The notes under the pieces are model-generated. The model made no database searches and had not been told where the DNA came from. It saw only the letters and a program-made list of their open reading frames with translations. Source: M3007 sp964484205 (GTDB taxonomy: Bacteria; Bacteroidota; Bacteroidia; Chitinophagales; Saprospiraceae). From it: a DNA stretch of 64,000 bases. Within the stretch, counting starts at the first letter, position 1, and every line of letters starts with the position of its first letter. The position numbers were made by a program, and so were the translations under genes. This document shows positions 23,510 to 33,400 of this stretch, one piece after another. The stretch covers positions 1-64,000 of the forward strand of contig CAZAEZ010000014.1 in the NCBI GenBank assembly GCA_964484205.1, written 5' to 3'.

Positions 23510-26098
23510 ATGCTGTTTTTCCATGTGCGCCCACTTGTTTTGTACCTTATGATTTGCCTGGCGGCAAACACACTTTCCGGCCAGCAAACCTTTCAGCGCG
23601 CTTTTGGCGCCGCCGACATTGCCGTATCCGCCAGCGATATCCTCGCTACTGCCGGCGGCTATGTTTTGGCGGGCACGTCAAACTCCAGCGTTAACCTCCC
23701 GGGCCCGCAATACAAACCCTTTCTGATGAAAATCGACTCCGCCGGCAACCTCGTCTGGCTTCGGTACTACGGGCCGGCTTTTCAGGCGGGATTTCGCACG
23801 GTTATCGAAGCCAACGACGGCGGCTACCTGGCAATAGGCGAATTGCACGGGATAAACACGATGGGAAACGGGGAAATACTGGTGGTCAAAACCGACGCCG
23901 ACGGCATGATCCAGTGGCAACAGGTCATACCCAGTTACCTGAGCGGCCGGCGAAATACGGGCGATTGGGTGAGGGCTGTACCCGGCGGTTACATTATTTC
24001 CGGCCGTTCGTCGCAGGGTGACAGTCATGCCGTGCTGATCCGGATCGACAACCAGGGGAACACCGTGTGGTCAAAACGTTGCATGTTTTACTGGGGCGAG
24101 GACCCCAGGTTTCATGCATTTTCTATCAGCGGCGACACCATCTTCGCTGTTGGCCGGAGGGATACTTTTGCCGCCTTCAACCTGTTCGATGCGGTGAGCG
24201 GCAACTTCTTGTACCACCATGCATACGACGGGCCGGCCGATTATGAAAACGCACTGCATTCGATGACAGCGGCGCCGAACGGCGGCTGGCTGGCGGCCGG
24301 GTCTGCTTTCCCACCCAACAATCCGAAATCCATCCAACTGGTTTGCCGCACCGGCCGCACCGGCGATCTGATATGGGCAAAAACCTACCCTAATGTCGGG
24401 TACGGACCGATCGCCCCTTTGTCGGACGGCAACTATCTCTTGATTCCACGCCGGTACGAACCGCAGAATGCGAACCTCGATCCCACCCTCGTGAAAATCA
24501 GTGCCGACGGGGCGGTAATGTGGTCGTACGAGTACGCGCTGGACGGCAGCGATTATTTCGCCATGGCTATTGAAGCAACGGATGGCGGGATCATCGCCGT
24601 GGGCGCAGTACAATTTCCCGGCCAGCCGGAAAGTATCTTAGTCGTTAAAACGGATGCGAACGGCCTGGTGACACAATGCTGCGCACAACCGGTAAGCACG
24701 GCAGCCAGCCATCTACCGATGACCATATCAACGGCCGATATGATGCAGGTAAACTTCGACAGCACCTGGAACGTGAACCTGCCCCAGGCGCCCGGCAGCC
24801 TGACCCAGCTGGATTATTGCCCGCCGGTGCCGGGTTATCAGGAGATTTTTCTTTGCCCGGGCGACTCTTTTGTTGTTGACGGGAAAGCCTATACAAGCCC
24901 GGGTTTTGTATACACAACGGTTGCCGGCCCGAACTGCGATACCAACCTGGTGTATAACCTCAGACCCGGAAGCAATCCGAAATTTGAAAAAACCGTCTAT
25001 TTCTGTCCGGGCGACTCCATTACCCTTAACGGCGTCAGTTATACCCAACCCGGAACGTATACCCAACTGATTCCTTCCGCAACCGGCCTGTGCGACACCC
25101 TGGCAACCTATATTGTGGAACATACGGTATTGGGTTCGCCGTCAGCCGTCGTTGCACAGTGCCCGCCGGACACCCTGATCCAGATACCATTTGGCGCTTT
25201 GTCGGCGCCGGTTACATACCCGGAACCGGATGTATGGAGTACTTGTGCCTGCCCGGGAATACAACTCGTTCAGACACAGGGTTTGCCCAGCGGCAGCGCA
25301 TTCGTGCCGGGTGATCATACGCTTTGTTTCGAAGCGCAGGACAGCTGCGATAACCAGTCTGCCTGTTGTTTTCAAATTCGTATTACGGCTGATGATGCGC
25401 TTCCATGCGACGAAAAGACAAATGGCTGCATCCACTTCGAGTTGCTTCGGATTTCACTTGATCCCGAAAACCGCCGTACCTATTATTTCCGGATACAAAA
25501 CAACTGCTCGCAGCCACTGGCGTATGCTGCTTTCCAATTGCCGAAAGGTGTGAATGCGGTTACGCCTCCGGGCAACAGCATTTATTCAGCCCCGAGCGGC
25601 CGGCAGTACGCGGTGCGCAATCCCAATTATTCCCCCCTGTACTCCATCCGGTTCGAAACACAGGCTTCCGGCATCAAGAATGGTGAATCGGATGTTTTTA
25701 CGGTTACGCTTCCACCCTTCAGCACCCCGGACTATTTCAACAGTGTGGTGCGGTTGCAGGGACAACCGCTCACGGAAGCCCACCTGAACACGTTCAATTG
25801 CCCGCCGGAAAGTGATGCCGCGTCGCAGGACCGGGCAGATAACGTGAAACAGGAAAATCAGCTGCTTCGGATTTCCCCAAACCCGGCTAAAAACCTGGTA
25901 ACTTTAGAATGGAACCATTCCGACCGCCAACCGGCTCAAATTCAGGTGTACAGTGCGCAGGGGCGGCTATTGCTAACCCGTGAAATGCCTGAAAGCCGCC
26001 TGGTTCTCGAATTGGATTTGCCTGCGGGCATTTATTTTATTCAGGGGCACACCGCTTCCGGGAAGCTGCGGTCGAGTAGCCGGTTTGTCGTGCGTTGA
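23510..26098 (+). CDS. Secreted repeat protein with HYR-like domain and T9SS type A signal
   Basis: A signal peptide (VLYLMICLAANTLSGQ) is followed by about 380 residues of beta-propeller-like repeats, each with a core such as GGYVLAGTSNSS, GGYLAIGELHG, GGIIAVGAVQF, and an aspartate/glycine turn (KIDSAGNLVWLRYYG, KTDADGMIQWQQ). Two short Cys-containing repeats with LCPGDSFVVDGKAYTSPG and FCPGDSITLNGVSYTQPG follow at about residues 448-525, then a HYR-like domain (VVAQCPPDTLIQIPFGA). The C-terminus has ISPNPAKNLVTLEW and ends with RFVVR, a T9SS type A domain. It is predicted to be a cell-surface protein. The start at 23510 is the first ATG before the signal. Confidence 0.85.
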   Translation: MLFFHVRPLVLYLMICLAANTLSGQQTFQRAFGAADIAVSASDILATAGGYVLAGTSNSSVNLPGPQYKPFLMKIDSAGNLVWLRYYGPAFQAGFRTVIEANDGGYLAIGELHGINTMGNGEILVVKTDADGMIQWQQVIPSYLSGRRNTGDWVRAVPGGYIISGRSSQGDSHAVLIRIDNQGNTVWSKRCMFYWGEDPRFHAFSISGDTIFAVGRRDTFAAFNLFDAVSGNFLYHHAYDGPADYENALHSMTAAPNGGWLAAGSAFPPNNPKSIQLVCRTGRTGDLIWAKTYPNVGYGPIAPLSDGNYLLIPRRYEPQNANLDPTLVKISADGAVMWSYEYALDGSDYFAMAIEATDGGIIAVGAVQFPGQPESILVVKTDANGLVTQCCAQPVSTAASHLPMTISTADMMQVNFDSTWNVNLPQAPGSLTQLDYCPPVPGYQEIFLCPGDSFVVDGKAYTSPGFVYTTVAGPNCDTNLVYNLRPGSNPKFEKTVYFCPGDSITLNGVSYTQPGTYTQLIPSATGLCDTLATYIVEHTVLGSPSAVVAQCPPDTLIQIPFGALSAPVTYPEPDVWSTCACPGIQLVQTQGLPSGSAFVPGDHTLCFEAQDSCDNQSACCFQIRITADDALPCDEKTNGCIHFELLRISLDPENRRTYYFRIQNNCSQPLAYAAFQLPKGVNAVTPPGNSIYSAPSGRQYAVRNPNYSPLYSIRFETQASGIKNGESDVFTVTLPPFSTPDYFNSVVRLQGQPLTEAHLNTFNCPPESDAASQDRADNVKQENQLLRISPNPAKNLVTLEWNHSDRQPAQIQVYSAQGRLLLTREMPESRLVLELDLPAGIYFIQGHTASGKLRSSSRFVVR

Positions 26099-26148
26099 GC
26101 ATGTTTAAAAAAGCGAAAAAAGATTCCCCCGGTTAAATCTGGCAATAG

Positions 26149-27120
26149 TCAACGCTGGTACCGGCTCCGGTACACACTCGGCGCATAGCCCGTATATTTT
26201 TTAAAAAGGGCCCGAAAAGTTTTGTTGTCGCTGTAGCCGGTTTCCAGCATGATCTCGCCGATACTTTTCGGACTGCCTTCGATCAGGCGTTTAGCCGCTT
26301 CGATGCGTACCCGCTGGATGTATTCGATGGGCGTATTGCCGGTGGCGTCTTTAAAACGGCGGATAAAATTGCGCCGGCTGAAAGCAAAATGACTGGCGAG
26401 CGCCTGTACGGTGAGGGGTTCGGGGTAGTGCAGTTCGATGTACTCCTGCGCTTCGGCGACAGGGTCGTCGACATGAACTTTTTGTTGCTGAAAAATCGCA
26501 AAGCGTTTTTGAGAGCGCCGGTCGAGGTCGATCTGAAACACCTTCGAAGCCCAAACGGCAAGGTCTTTTCCACAAAATTTTTCAACGAGATAAAGAATGA
26601 GGTTCAGCGAGGAATAGGCACCGCCACTGGTGTACAGCCCGTTGTCGTCGATCACAATATGCTCGGGCTGGAGGTTGGCTTTGGGGAAGGCTTGCCGAAA
26701 TGCTTGTTCGAAAGCCCAGTGGGTAGTGCATTTTCGGCCGTCGAGCAGGCCCGTGGCTGCGATCAGGAAAACGCCCGTACACATGCTGCCCAGTTCGGCG
26801 CCGTGCTCGGTGTATTGCCGGTGCATCCATTTGATCAGCCCGGCGTTTTCGCGTACGGGTGCCTCCATTTCACAAATAAAGCCCGGCACGATGATCAGAT
26901 CGTAGCCGCCGGCGCGCGTGTAGTGCCGGTGGGTTTTTACCGAAATAGCGCCGTCGTACAGCCGGTTGTGCGCGGCATACCCTACCAGTTCGACGTCGAA
27001 AGCGGGCGGATGCCCCATACTGGCGAGTTGCTCATTTACCTGTTTCAACAACAGATAGGCGCCCACTACAGCCGATGGCATTACTTCGCCTTTGGGTACC
27101 AGAATGGCTATTTTTCGCAT
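26149..27120 (-). CDS. GlxA-type transcriptional regulator (DJ-1/PfpI plus AraC HTH)
   Basis: Residues about 3-190 form a class I glutamine-amidotransferase-like DJ-1/PfpI domain with the GlxA signature LGSMCTGVFLIAATGLLDGR followed by TTHW. Residues about 225-320 form an AraC-family DNA-binding domain with two helix-turn-helix motifs (VQALASHFAFSRRNFIRRFK, IGEIMLETGYSDNKTFRALF). In this family the first domain senses a small molecule and the second binds DNA. The ATG at 27120 is used; the frame's 16 upstream codons overlap the promoter. It is divergent from the serine hydrolase gene at 27237, with back-to-back promoters, so that gene is a likely target. Confidence 0.93.
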   Translation of the reverse strand: MRKIAILVPKGEVMPSAVVGAYLLLKQVNEQLASMGHPPAFDVELVGYAAHNRLYDGAISVKTHRHYTRAGGYDLIIVPGFICEMEAPVRENAGLIKWMHRQYTEHGAELGSMCTGVFLIAATGLLDGRKCTTHWAFEQAFRQAFPKANLQPEHIVIDDNGLYTSGGAYSSLNLILYLVEKFCGKDLAVWASKVFQIDLDRRSQKRFAIFQQQKVHVDDPVAEAQEYIELHYPEPLTVQALASHFAFSRRNFIRRFKDATGNTPIEYIQRVRIEAAKRLIEGSPKSIGEIMLETGYSDNKTFRALFKKYTGYAPSVYRSRYQR

Positions 27121-27155
27121 AACTAGTTTTTGGCACAAATGCCCCTGTTTAATGG

Positions 27156-27198
27156 CAAATGTACGCATTCCCTGGATGTGGCGCCAGCGCTACTTTTG
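27156..27198. promoter_or_regulatory. Back-to-back -7 boxes between the GlxA regulator and the serine hydrolase
   Basis: On the minus strand TACATTTG (27156-27163) faces the regulator gene. On the plus strand TACTTTTG (27191-27198) faces the hydrolase gene. Both match TAnnTTTG in full. Start points would be about 27150 (minus) and 27205 (plus). The short distance would allow the regulator to control both directions. No operator repeat was identified. Confidence 0.5.
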
Positions 27199-27236
27199 TG
27201 TGCACTGCAAGCCAGTACATAAACATGAATTGCGCT

Positions 27237-28466
27237 ATGAAAACAACACTTCCCTTTTTTCTCGCCATTTTTTGGGCAATTGCGCCGGCCCATGCCCAAA
27301 GTCAGGGTGAAAAATTTGAAGCCCTAACCCGGCATTTTCACCAACTGGTCGACAGCGGCCAACTGGCCGGAACCGTCATGTTGGTGGCGGAAGACCGGCT
27401 GATGTACACCGATGTGTACGGCATGGCCGACCGGGAGAAGCAGCGCCCAATGCGGTTGAATACACTTTTTAGTATGGCTTCTATGACGAAACCCATTGTC
27501 AGTGTTGCAGCCATGATGTTGGTGGAAGAAGGGAAATTCAAATTGGACGACCCGGTTGGACGGTACCTGCCTGCGTTTATCAATACGCATGTTTTTGACG
27601 CAGTGCAGGGTGCCGTGCCACCGCAGCGGCCAATTACTGTGCGTGATTTGTTTATGCACACCAGCGGCATCACCTCGGGTGATTTTGACGCCTCCCCTAC
27701 AGGCGCCGCCTATCGGGAAGCATTTGCGGAAAATCCGGCTTCGCTGGATAAATTGGTACAAATTCTGGGCGAGCTTCCCCTGGCACATCACCCGGGTGAC
27801 CGCTGGACTTACGGCTTAAGCACGGACGTGCTGGCGCGTTTGGTCGAGCAGGCTTCCGGCATGCCGGTCGATCAGTTTTTACAAACCCGCTTGTTTGACC
27901 CATTGGGGATGACCGATACGGGGTTTAAAGTGCCTCCTGAAAAAGCAGATCGCGTGGCGGCCATGTACGGTGCCGATCTGAAACTCCGCCGGGCGCCGGA
28001 AGAAAGTCCGAATGTACTGGGTACCATTTTCCCGCGTGGGAATACCGGGTTGGTATCCACGTTGTCGGATTATGCCCGTTTTGTAAAAATGCTCGCCAAT
28101 GGTGGCGAATGGGCTGGCAAACGGTATCTGAAAGCGGAATCGCTGAGCCAAATGCTGCAAAACCATCTGCCCGAAAGCCAGATTCCATTGCGGGTAGGCA
28201 ACATCTCCACACCCGGGCAGGGCTTCGGTTTGGGCTTTGGCGTATTGGTGGAGGATACGGAATACGGCGGCCGTAAGGGCGATTGCTTTTGGCCTGGCGC
28301 TGCATTCACCTACTTTTTCCTGAATCCGGAAACCGGTGTTTACGGCATTTTTTTGACGCAGTTTACCGATTTGCGGAAGCTGCATTTTCTGTATGAATTT
28401 CACGGCCTGGCGAATGGCGTTTTTACAGAAAACGTCGCGGCAAAAAATTTGGGCGAAAAGGGTTAA
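27237..28466 (+). CDS. Serine hydrolase of the beta-lactamase / penicillin-binding-protein fold
   Basis: The 409-residue protein starts with a signal peptide (MKTTLPFFLAIFWAIAPAHA). The catalytic SxxK is SMTK at residues 82-85. The second motif is YGLS in DRWTYGLSTDVLARLVEQ, where the last residue is Ser in place of the more usual Asn. PLGMTDTGF and PRGNTGLVSTLSDYARFVKM are further marks of the class C beta-lactamase/esterase EstB group. It acts in the periplasm or outside. Possible substrates are cell-wall peptides, esters or lactams; resistance function cannot be claimed. A GlxA-type regulator is divergent to it. The ATG at 27237 is preferred over one at 27225. Confidence 0.9.
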   Translation: MKTTLPFFLAIFWAIAPAHAQSQGEKFEALTRHFHQLVDSGQLAGTVMLVAEDRLMYTDVYGMADREKQRPMRLNTLFSMASMTKPIVSVAAMMLVEEGKFKLDDPVGRYLPAFINTHVFDAVQGAVPPQRPITVRDLFMHTSGITSGDFDASPTGAAYREAFAENPASLDKLVQILGELPLAHHPGDRWTYGLSTDVLARLVEQASGMPVDQFLQTRLFDPLGMTDTGFKVPPEKADRVAAMYGADLKLRRAPEESPNVLGTIFPRGNTGLVSTLSDYARFVKMLANGGEWAGKRYLKAESLSQMLQNHLPESQIPLRVGNISTPGQGFGLGFGVLVEDTEYGGRKGDCFWPGAAFTYFFLNPETGVYGIFLTQFTDLRKLHFLYEFHGLANGVFTENVAAKNLGEKG

Positions 28467-28491
28467 AAACGGGGACTATTGTTTTCGCAGC

Positions 28492-28510
28492 AGCCTCAAT
28501 AGGCTTTTTT
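28492..28510 (+). terminator. Small intrinsic terminator after the serine hydrolase gene
   Basis: AGCCT-CAAT-AGGCT (28492-28505) is followed by a T6 run. The stem has only five pairs. It lies 26 bases after the hydrolase stop and overlaps the last codons of the convergent helicase gene. Confidence 0.45.
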
Positions 28511-30190
28511 CCACCCTTTTGCCTTTTTCCCACCGGCAAACTTTTTGTCCTTGGCCTTCTTGTCAAATTTTTCCGGCATCGGCTTGGCCTCGTTCACTTT
28601 TACACGCCGGCCGTTGATATCGAACTCTTCCAGGCCACGGCGAACATCGCGGGTGAAGGCGGGCTCGATGTCAAAGTGCATGTACGACTTTTTAATGTCG
28701 ATGTCGCCAATTGCGGGTTTGGGTACGCGGAATTCGCGGATCAGCAATTGCAGAAAATCTTTTTTATTGATCCCGTCCATGAGGCCGATATTGACAAACA
28801 ACCGCTGCATGGAACCGTTGGTGCCCGAGTGTTCCTGCCGGCCGTTTTTACGGTCTTTGCCACTCCGGAGGTTGATATCGGGTGCATTCCGGTAATAGGA
28901 AAGGAAGCGGTTAAACTCCACACTGGCAAAACGCTTGATCAGTTCTTCTTTGGATAAATCCTGCAGCGCCTCGTACACCCGGGGTAAAAAAGGTTCGATC
29001 TCGGCGTGCTGAACTTCCTGGTCGTGTATGTTCTGGATGATATGGAACAACTGGCTTTCGCAAACCTCGTAGCCGGTCGGGATTGTCATTTTAGCAAAGG
29101 TGGATTTCGAACGGCGCTCGATCTGCCGGATTTTTTCTTCAAACTTCGGCGTGATGATGCTAATCGAAATACCCTTGCGGCCCGCCCGGCCGGTGCGACC
29201 GCTGCGGTGGGTGTACACTTCGATCTCATCGGGCAGGCCGTAGTTGATCACGTGCGAAATATCGCTCACGTCGATGCCGCGGGCGGCCACATCGGTGGCG
29301 ATGAGCAGTTGGAGGTTGCGTTCGCGGAAACGCTGCATGACGCGGTCGCGATCCGATTGAACGAGGTCGCCGTGCAGGGCATCGGCGTTGTACCCGTCGC
29401 GAATCATTTGCTCGGCAATTTCTTTGGTTTCGCTTCTGGTGCGGCAAAAAACGAGGCCGTAAATGCCGGGGGTGGCATCTACGATGCGTTTGAGTGCGGC
29501 ATAGCGGTCTGCCGAATGGCAAACAAAATACCGGTGCTCAATATCGGCGTTGATCTGGTTGGCCTGGCCGACGTTGAGTTCGAGCGGGTCGCGCATGTAG
29601 GTGGAGGCAATGGCCCGTACCTCACGTGGCATGGTTGCGGAGAAAAGCCAGATGGACTGGCGGTTTTCCACTGCTTCCAGGATCATATCCACAGCATCTT
29701 TGAAACCCATGTTGAGCATTTCATCGGCCTCATCGAGTACAATGCGGGAAACCTTGTCGAGCCGCGCCACCTGCCGTACCAGCAGATCGACCAGGCGGCC
29801 CGGTGTGGCCACAATGATCTGGGCGCCGGCTTTGATCTTGCGCACCTGTGTTTCGATACTGGCGCCGCCATATACGGCAACTACTTTATACTGGTGAGCA
29901 AACTGGGAATAACTTTCCAGGTCTTTTGCCACCTGGACACACAACTCGCGGGTGGGGCAAAGAATAAGCGCCTGCACATTTTTTTCGGCGGGGTCTATTC
30001 GTTGTAATAAAGGCAGTCCGAATGCAGCTGTTTTACCGGTGCCGGTTTGTGCCAGCGCGATAAAATCTTCGTTGCTTTGGAGTGCGGTGGGAATTACAAG
30101 TTCCTGAACAGGGGTAGGGGTTTCGAAGCCCAGGGCAGCAATACCCTGCAGCAAGGCCTCTTCGAGGCCTAAATCTTTAAAAGCAGTCAT
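28496..30190 (-). CDS. DEAD-box RNA helicase with DbpA-type RNA-binding domain
   Basis: The protein unwinds RNA with ATP and most likely acts in ribosome assembly or RNA turnover, as for DeaD/CsdA/DbpA. It contains the Q motif (GFETPTPVQ), motif I AQTGTGKT (residues 47-54), motif II VLDEADEMLNMGF, motif III LFSATMP, ARGIDVSDISHVINYGLP (IV/V region) and motif VI HRSGRTGRAGRKG. Residues about 450-535 (MQRLFVNIGLMDGINKKDFL, PAIGDIDIKKSYMHFDIEP) form a DbpA RNA-binding domain of the RRM fold. A Lys-rich tail (KAKDKKFAGGKKAKGWKKAY) ends the protein. At 564 aa the length is usual. The gene stands alone. Confidence 0.95.
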   Translation of the reverse strand: MTAFKDLGLEEALLQGIAALGFETPTPVQELVIPTALQSNEDFIALAQTGTGKTAAFGLPLLQRIDPAEKNVQALILCPTRELCVQVAKDLESYSQFAHQYKVVAVYGGASIETQVRKIKAGAQIIVATPGRLVDLLVRQVARLDKVSRIVLDEADEMLNMGFKDAVDMILEAVENRQSIWLFSATMPREVRAIASTYMRDPLELNVGQANQINADIEHRYFVCHSADRYAALKRIVDATPGIYGLVFCRTRSETKEIAEQMIRDGYNADALHGDLVQSDRDRVMQRFRERNLQLLIATDVAARGIDVSDISHVINYGLPDEIEVYTHRSGRTGRAGRKGISISIITPKFEEKIRQIERRSKSTFAKMTIPTGYEVCESQLFHIIQNIHDQEVQHAEIEPFLPRVYEALQDLSKEELIKRFASVEFNRFLSYYRNAPDINLRSGKDRKNGRQEHSGTNGSMQRLFVNIGLMDGINKKDFLQLLIREFRVPKPAIGDIDIKKSYMHFDIEPAFTRDVRRGLEEFDINGRRVKVNEAKPMPEKFDKKAKDKKFAGGKKAKGWKKAY

Positions 30191-30419
30191 TAAAAACGTT
30201 GCGTCAAATAAAAAAATCCGTTTCGGGGTCTTGGCGGACGGTGAGAATTCGGGTGCAAAGATGCGGCTTTTTTAAATATACGCGTATTTTTTATTTCCAG
30301 CGGCTTTCGTGCTGTAAATGTTAATGCTGCAGGTACCGACAGCAGTTCTGTCCCGCACTGTATCTTCCACGGCAGTTTGTTCCGGCACATAACCACCTCC
30401 GTTCATAACCTGCTTACCT

Positions 30420-33400
30420 ATGAAAAAAGCGATTTACCTCTGCCTGGGATTGGTTTTCCAATCCACTTTCCTTGCTGCCCAAATTTTACCCGTTTGCCAT
30501 CCGGCCGCTACGCCTGCCGCCGATGCCTGTGCCGATGCCTGTTTTTTCTGCCAATTGAATGGCTATGATGGCCAAACTTCCGGTTACACAGCGGGAACCG
30601 CCCCCGGTTTTTGCGGCACAGTGCAAAACGACCAATGGCTGGGTTTTATCGCCGACGCCGGTAGTATTTCAATTGATGTAATGCCCTACGGTTGCCAGCA
30701 GGGCGATGGCCTGGAAATCGCCTTGTACTCCGATTGTGCAGCGCCGCCGATTGCCTGCACCCCGGGTCAGTCCGGCGGCGGTGATCAGCTGCGTTCGTTA
30801 ACGGCATCGCTGGTACCTGGCCAACCGTATTTTTTGATGATCAATGGCTTCGCCGGCGATGCCTGCCAGTTCAGCATATCCACAAGTCCTGCAGATGCGG
30901 TTTTCGACTTACAAATTGACTCGATCGGGTTGATCAAGGGCCCCAGGGTGGTTGCGGAACAAAGCGTACTGGTTTATAGCCTGGACTCGGTGCCGTTCGC
31001 AACCAGCTACCGGTGGACAGGGCCGGCGAGTTTTAAAATTAATGGCCAAACGCTGCCGGTGGTACTCGCTGCGCCGGCAGGCCGGCAGGTGACGGTCTCC
31101 TTCGGCGACGAAGGTGGTGTGTTGGGGGTTCAGGCGGAAAATGCCTGTTCGCAAAGTCCTGTTTCGGAACAACGGATTTACATCGGCGCGGCTCCGTTGG
31201 CGCCACCTTGCCCGACATCCGACTTGCCGGCTGCGGATAATTGTGCGGAAGCCTGTGTTTTCTGCAATTTTATGGGATACACCGGCACTTCCGCCGGCTA
31301 CACGCCCGACCCGGCGCCGGGTTTTTGCGGCGTGGTGGAAAACAACCAATGGATCGGCTTTGTGGCTGGTACGACTGCCGCAACGTTTAAAATTTCGGCT
31401 TCGAATTGCGCCGATGGCAATGGTTTGCAAGCTGCGGTGTATCAAAATTGCGCGGAACCGCCGCTTGTTTGCGCCGGGGGCAGGCTTGGCGGCGCTGCCG
31501 ACACACTGGAATTCGTTGCGCTTCTGGAGCCAAGTCAGCAATATTTTTTGATGATCGACGGCTATCTCGGGGATCAGTGTGATTTTTCGGTAGCCGTTTT
31601 GCCGCCGATGGCCGGTTTGCCACCGGCTATGGGAGTTACCGGACCAATTACCGGTCCGGCAACACTTTGCCAGGGCGCCACGGTTACCTACAGCGTGGAC
31701 CCGGTAGCAGGGGCCGCCGGCTATACCTGGCAAGTGCCGGTGGGTTGGTTGGTGAACGGGATTCCCGGACCCTACACCGGGGTGGGCCTTGGGAGCAACC
31801 AGGTGACGGTAACTGCCAATGCCAATAGCGGGCAAATTTTCGTTCAGCCTTTTAATAATTGCCTGGCAGGCAACCAGGTGGTGAAAAACCTGGTGTCGCA
31901 ACCTATTCCGCCAACTATTCTGCCGCCAGTGATAATCTGTGCGGAGGATGCGCCGTATGGGCTTCCTTGGGGGGCCTTGTGTTATACATCCGGCAACTAC
32001 TGCGAAACCCTGAGTTCGTATTTGGGTTGCGACAGCGTGGTTTGCCAGCAAGTAACCATTCGGAGCCCGATCATTTTCATCCACGCGCCCAGAGTGCTTT
32101 GTTCCGGCGATTCGATGGTTGTTTGCGGCGAGGCGTTTAAAACAGCGGGCACTTTTTCGAAAATATGCGAATCCTATACGGGCTGTGATTCCACGGTGCA
32201 TTTTACCCTGTTTTTGCTGGACCCGGTTGCAGAAATTTTAACGGATAACGACCCTCAATGCAGTAGTTTTCCGCTTGAACTCCATTCCGCACCCAGCCCC
32301 GGCGCCAAAATTTGGCGGCTGCCAAACGGCCTTGTCATCGGTACCGGGAACTCCATTACGGTCCAACAGCCCGGGGTTTACTATTTAACCGTCACCGCAT
32401 TGATGTTCGGGGACTCCTGTATTGTCAGCGACATAATCGCGGTTGCAGCCGGAACGCCCCCAGATGCGATGGCCGTTGGGGGTACGCTTACGTGCGACTT
32501 GACGAGCATACAACTCGACGGGTCGTCGAGTACACCGAGCGCTTTGTTTTCCTGGTCGGGGCCGAATGGATTCATCTCTACGGAAGAAGACCCGGTAGTA
32601 AATATTCCCGGCATCTACGCGCTCACGGCGACGGACCCGCAATCCGGCTGCACCGCCACGGCCTCCGCTTTCGTGGCCGATGATACGGTGTCTCCTACTT
32701 TGCCTGCTCTGAACGATATTATGCTCAACTGTTCGAATCCTTCGTTTCAACTCCTTTGCCCCAGCCTCTTTTCACCTTTTAACTGCCAATGGTCCGGGCC
32801 GGGCATCAGTGATCCCAACGACCCGAATCCGGTTGTGGATATTCCCGGCGCCTACCAACTGACGGTGACCGGGCCGAACGGCTGCACGAGTACCGCGGCA
32901 TTCCAGGTGCTGGCTGATTTTCAAATCCCGGTACTTACTGCCTACGTTGATCCGATTACCTGCCTTACCCCAACAGGTATGCAACACTGTTCGGTTGATA
33001 TCCCTGGCTCAGTTTGTACCTGGGAAGACCTGGGGTTTGGCCTGTCCTACCTGGTGACAGCCACCGCGCCAAACGGCTGTACCGCCAGCGATACGATAAC
33101 GGTACAGGTAGATACCGACTTTCCTTTTGTGGAAGTAGCCGATGATACGTTGCGCTGTGACCAGCCTATGGTGGTGTTAAGCTGTACGACCGATGTTCAA
33201 AATGCACTATTTGCCTGGTCGGGCCCGGGCAATTTTAGTTCGGACCTTCAAAATCCAACAGTTATGCAGGAGGGTCCGTACATGGTGACGGTCACCAACC
33301 CGGCCAATGGTTGCGCCTCCGTTGCAACGGCAACGGTATATTCCGATGCGCAGTTGCCCCAAATTATCCTCTCGCCGCCAGGTCCGCTCACGTGCAGTAA

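Noticed and set aside
27237..28466. Antibiotic-resistance beta-lactamase
   Set aside because: The SxxK fold is shared by esterases and peptidases. Nothing in the sequence shows lactam hydrolysis, so only the fold is claimed.
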